Origin: an uncultured Ligilactobacillus sp. | Lineage (GTDB): Bacteria > Bacillota > Bacilli > Lactobacillales > Lactobacillaceae | Length of the DNA stretch: 46,320 nt | Assembly (NCBI GenBank): GCA_934215475.1 | Contig: CAKPZY010000014.1 | Span: forward strand, 1-46,320 | Direction: 5' to 3' | Shown here: piece after piece, positions 44,066 to 46,320 of the stretch | Layout: each line of letters opens with the position of its first letter | Position numbering within the stretch: the stretch's first letter is position 1 | Translations under genes and position numbers: made by a program | Notes under the pieces: generated by a model | What the model was told of the DNA's origin: nothing | What the model saw: only the letters and a program-made list of their open reading frames with translations | The model's database searches: none

Positions 44066-44187
44066 TTCACAGTAATCTTTTCGTTAGTTATTCAAACGGG
44101 TTTTCCGATAATGTTTGTAAACTATGAAATTTTGGTGCCTAAATCTGAAGAAGCTTTAAATTATAATTTTGAAAGAGATGATCTTTG

Positions 44188-45495
44188 ATGGATGTGACCG
44201 CTCTAACTGCAAAATATCTTGGTATCAACGATTTGATCCAGCAAAAACCTTCTTTCTGGTTGAACCCGGATTATGGGGCTCCGGCCGTACTTCCCTTTAG
44301 CAAGGCAGATATTTTCGATGCCGTTGCGCGTTGGGAACGCTTTGCGCCGTACTTAGCCGAGGTATTTCCTGAAACAGAAGCTGCTGGTGGTGTGATCGAA
44401 TCGTCGTTGATCCCGTTGACACATATGCAACAAGATTGGCAAAGTTTGTATCACCATGACCTTCCAGGTAAATTGCTGCTTAAAGCAGACAGTCAGCTGC
44501 CAGTTTCGGGGTCGATCAAGTCTCGCGGTGGTATTTATGAAGTCTTAAAATTTGCGGAACATATCGCAATGACTCATACAGATCTGGTTTACATGGACGA
44601 TTACCGGGTTTTAGCTGGAGAAAAATACCGTAAGATATTTGCGAAATATGGCATAATTGTCGCTTCGACCGGCAACTTGGCTCTTAGTGTGGGGATCATG
44701 GCGGCCACGTTTGGTTTTCAAACGACCGTGTATATGTCACATGATGCTAGTCATTGGAAAAAAGATAAGCTGCGTGCCAATGGCGTCAAAGTGAAGGAAT
44801 TTGCCACAGATTTTTCTCATGTGATCCCACAGGCTCGCCAAGATGCCAGCCAAGACCCGCATATCCATTTTGTAGATGATGAGGGCTCTTCCGATTTATT
44901 TCTCGGGTATTCCGTTGCTGCAGTTCGCTTGCAAAAACAGCTCAAAGACCAAGAGATCACAGCTGACGCGCAACATCCAGTCTTGGTTTACCTGCCTGCC
45001 GGCGTCGGCGGCAGTCCTGGGGGAGTGACGTTCGGTTTGAAATCCATAATTGGGCCCAATATTCACGCAATCTTTTGTGAGCCGACTCATGTGCCTTCGG
45101 TGACTTTGGGCATGATGACTAAGTTAAATGATCAGGTTTCAGTGTATGACATTGGCTTGGATGGTTTGACCGCGGCCGATGGCTTGGCTGTCGGGCGGCC
45201 TTCGCGGTTAGCTGGAAAGATCATGCGGACGTTATTGTACGGGAGCGTGACTTTTGATGATAGTGAGATATACAGAAGCGTGGCACATTTGCTCGACACG
45301 GAACAAATCAACGTTGAGCCATCTGCTGCCGCCGGTTTTACGGGTATTGCCTCGCTTTGTCAGCATGTCCCTAGCCTGAACACTGAAAATGTCACTCACA
45401 TAGTGTGGGCGACAGGCGGGAGCATGATGCCGGAAAGTGAAAAGCAGGATAATTATCAAAAGGGCAAAGCGCTACTTTCGGCGACTCCAAATTAA
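44188..45495 (+). CDS. dsdA: D-serine ammonia-lyase
   Basis: PLP enzyme of 435 aa that converts D-serine to pyruvate and ammonia, detoxifying D-serine or using it as carbon and nitrogen. PLP lysine in SGSIKSRGG, cofactor phosphate loop in AGVGGSPGG, STGNLALSVG substrate loop and the FLGYSVAA stretch are in place; length fits DsdA. Start is the ATG at 44188 after a TTG codon, with AAAGAGATG upstream. Single gene; no dsdC regulator or dsdX transporter here. Confidence 0.92.
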   Translation: MDVTALTAKYLGINDLIQQKPSFWLNPDYGAPAVLPFSKADIFDAVARWERFAPYLAEVFPETEAAGGVIESSLIPLTHMQQDWQSLYHHDLPGKLLLKADSQLPVSGSIKSRGGIYEVLKFAEHIAMTHTDLVYMDDYRVLAGEKYRKIFAKYGIIVASTGNLALSVGIMAATFGFQTTVYMSHDASHWKKDKLRANGVKVKEFATDFSHVIPQARQDASQDPHIHFVDDEGSSDLFLGYSVAAVRLQKQLKDQEITADAQHPVLVYLPAGVGGSPGGVTFGLKSIIGPNIHAIFCEPTHVPSVTLGMMTKLNDQVSVYDIGLDGLTAADGLAVGRPSRLAGKIMRTLLYGSVTFDDSEIYRSVAHLLDTEQINVEPSAAAGFTGIASLCQHVPSLNTENVTHIVWATGGSMMPESEKQDNYQKGKALLSATPN

Positions 45496-45821
45496 ACAGC
45501 GAGCAAAAGGCATCAATTTCGCAAGCATGCCGGCTTTGCTAATTGTTGAAAAACAAAGACATATGTCCAGTTTAGACCAAGGACGTTGTCTTAAAGTTTT
45601 TGGCCAATTGGGAATTCTTTATGAGGATTTTTGCATTTCTGAGTGATTGTTTCTAATTTTTATTTAGGGCACATAATCACCAAAGTGGCACAAAAAGCCA
45701 AAAAAACAGTGAATTTTCAAATTAAAGTTGAAAAATTCTCCTGTTTTTTTATAATGAAGGGCATAAATTTATCATACTTTTTTAATCTTGCATGAAATAC
45801 ATATTTAAGGGGGAGTCCTTC
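45496..45821. other. gap between dsdA and the GNAT gene
   Basis: The only structure is the terminator at 45701-45750. A 69-codon frame overlapping the end of dsdA (45437-45646) has no ribosome binding site and is not called. Confidence 0.5.
45701..45750 (+). terminator. terminator of dsdA
   Basis: AAAAAACAGTGAATTTT and GAAAAATTCTCCTGTTTTTTT arms, AT-rich but long, with T-tail; symmetrical A-tract could serve the other strand. Confidence 0.75.
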
Positions 45822-46235
45822 ATGGAATTGGTCGTGAATCCCAGACTGACCAAAAGCCAGGTCATCGCGTTATACAGTTCGGTCGGTTGGACAAAAGATG
45901 TGGAAAACATCGACAATCTCAAAAAAGGGCTTAAAAAATCGTTTGTTATTGCTGCATACGAAGATGATAAGCTGATCGGTCTGGTCCGGGCTTTAAGTGA
46001 TTTCTCTACCGTCGTTTATATCCAAGATCTGTTAGTTTGTCCTGAATATCAAGGCAAGAGGGTCGGTAAGACGTTAATGTTGCACCTGTTAAATTATTTT
46101 GGGAAAGTTGGACAAGTGATGATCGCCGCACATCCCAATTATGATTCACGTAAATTTCTTCACTATCTTGGTTTTCAGGAGGGCAGTGATCGGGAGTTAT
46201 CGGCCTACATTATGGATCGTAGATTGAAACAATGA
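45822..46235 (+). CDS. GNAT-family N-acetyltransferase
   Basis: A 137-residue acetyl-CoA-dependent transferase. The core shows FVIAAYEDDKLIGLVRALSD (beta 2-4), VVYIQDLLVCPEYQGKRVGKTLM with the acetyl-CoA loop Q-G-K-R-V-G, and the final HPNYDSRKFLHYLGFQEG. Substrate unknown: small amine, amino acid or protein terminus. GGGGGAG lies 6 nt before the ATG at 45822; an ATG 10 codons upstream is less well placed. Confidence 0.88.
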   Translation: MELVVNPRLTKSQVIALYSSVGWTKDVENIDNLKKGLKKSFVIAAYEDDKLIGLVRALSDFSTVVYIQDLLVCPEYQGKRVGKTLMLHLLNYFGKVGQVMIAAHPNYDSRKFLHYLGFQEGSDRELSAYIMDRRLKQ

Positions 46236-46320
46236 GAATGAGGAATAAAAAGGAGTTGGGACAAAACGTTCCATAATCCGATAAAATACCACCATATTTT
46301 CCTGTTTTTTGAAAATTTGG
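46236..46320. other. right edge
   Basis: No gene. AAAAAGGAGTTGGGACAAAACG looks like one side of a terminator or small repeat cut off by the window end. Confidence 0.3.

Larger units (their letters stand above)
43743..44187. other. gap between amino-acid transporter and dsdA
   Basis: Holds the operon terminator at 43881-43926 and an 18-nt inverted repeat at 44048-44065. No gene seen. Confidence 0.5.

Noticed and set aside
45437..45646. 69-codon frame past dsdA
   Set aside because: Starts inside dsdA in another frame without ribosome binding site.

Overview
The window looks like chromosomal DNA of a lactic acid bacterium of the Lactobacillaceae. The signs are an AT-leaning low-GC composition, strong Shine-Dalgarno sequences with frequent TTG starts, a PepX X-prolyl dipeptidyl peptidase, a proline iminopeptidase, Met-type T-boxes upstream of a methionine ABC transporter, an FMN riboswitch before RibU, and a small membrane protein of a lactobacillus-type family. 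I cannot name the genus. There is no rRNA, tRNA, phage or insertion sequence in the window.

Layout. Positions 411-6772 (minus strand) hold three secreted-enzyme genes: a type-B carboxylesterase, a GH30 glucanase with a carbohydrate-binding module, and a GH55-like exo-beta-1,3-glucanase. They lie behind one TTGACA promoter whose start region is covered by a perfect CcpA-binding cre site. Positions 7272-8390 hold an orphan membrane-fusion (HlyD-like) adaptor. Next comes a 42-bp tandem array (8586-8826), each unit an inverted repeat that reads as the same 14-residue motif on both strands. A YdbS/YdbT pair of PH-domain membrane proteins follows, then a large secreted GH92 alpha-mannosidase (11533-15396) with its own cre-like site. 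Positions 15.6-20 kb carry stand-alone genes: a small unknown, an orphan HicB-like protein, a VOC protein, an aldo-keto reductase, Dps and a pyruvyl transferase. Positions 20.3-24.8 kb carry a complete sugar ABC transporter, with the ATPase divergent from the binding protein and permeases. A HAD phosphatase and PepI follow.

Two tandem Met T-boxes (27.3-27.9 kb) precede an SDR oxidoreductase and metN-metI-metQ. After these come a degV broken by a short deletion, pepX, FMN riboswitch-ribU, an amino-acid permease, a guanylate-kinase-like protein, a Fur-family regulator, a Ser-rich exported protein with a membrane-protein partner, a four-gene polar amino-acid ABC transporter, D-serine dehydratase and a GNAT acetyltransferase.

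How it works together. The most striking theme is the set of four exported hydrolases under apparent carbon catabolite repression: beta-1,3-glucan (GH55), beta-1,6- or related glucan (GH30), alpha-mannan (GH92) and ester bonds. These are the main polymers of a yeast or fungal cell wall, so I infer a wall-scavenging locus; the nearby sugar ABC transporter could import products, but nothing in the sequence proves that. The second theme is peptide and amino-acid acquisition: PepX, PepI, methionine and polar amino-acid ABC systems, an APC permease and D-serine deamination. The least explained structure is the double-strand-readable 42-bp repeat array.
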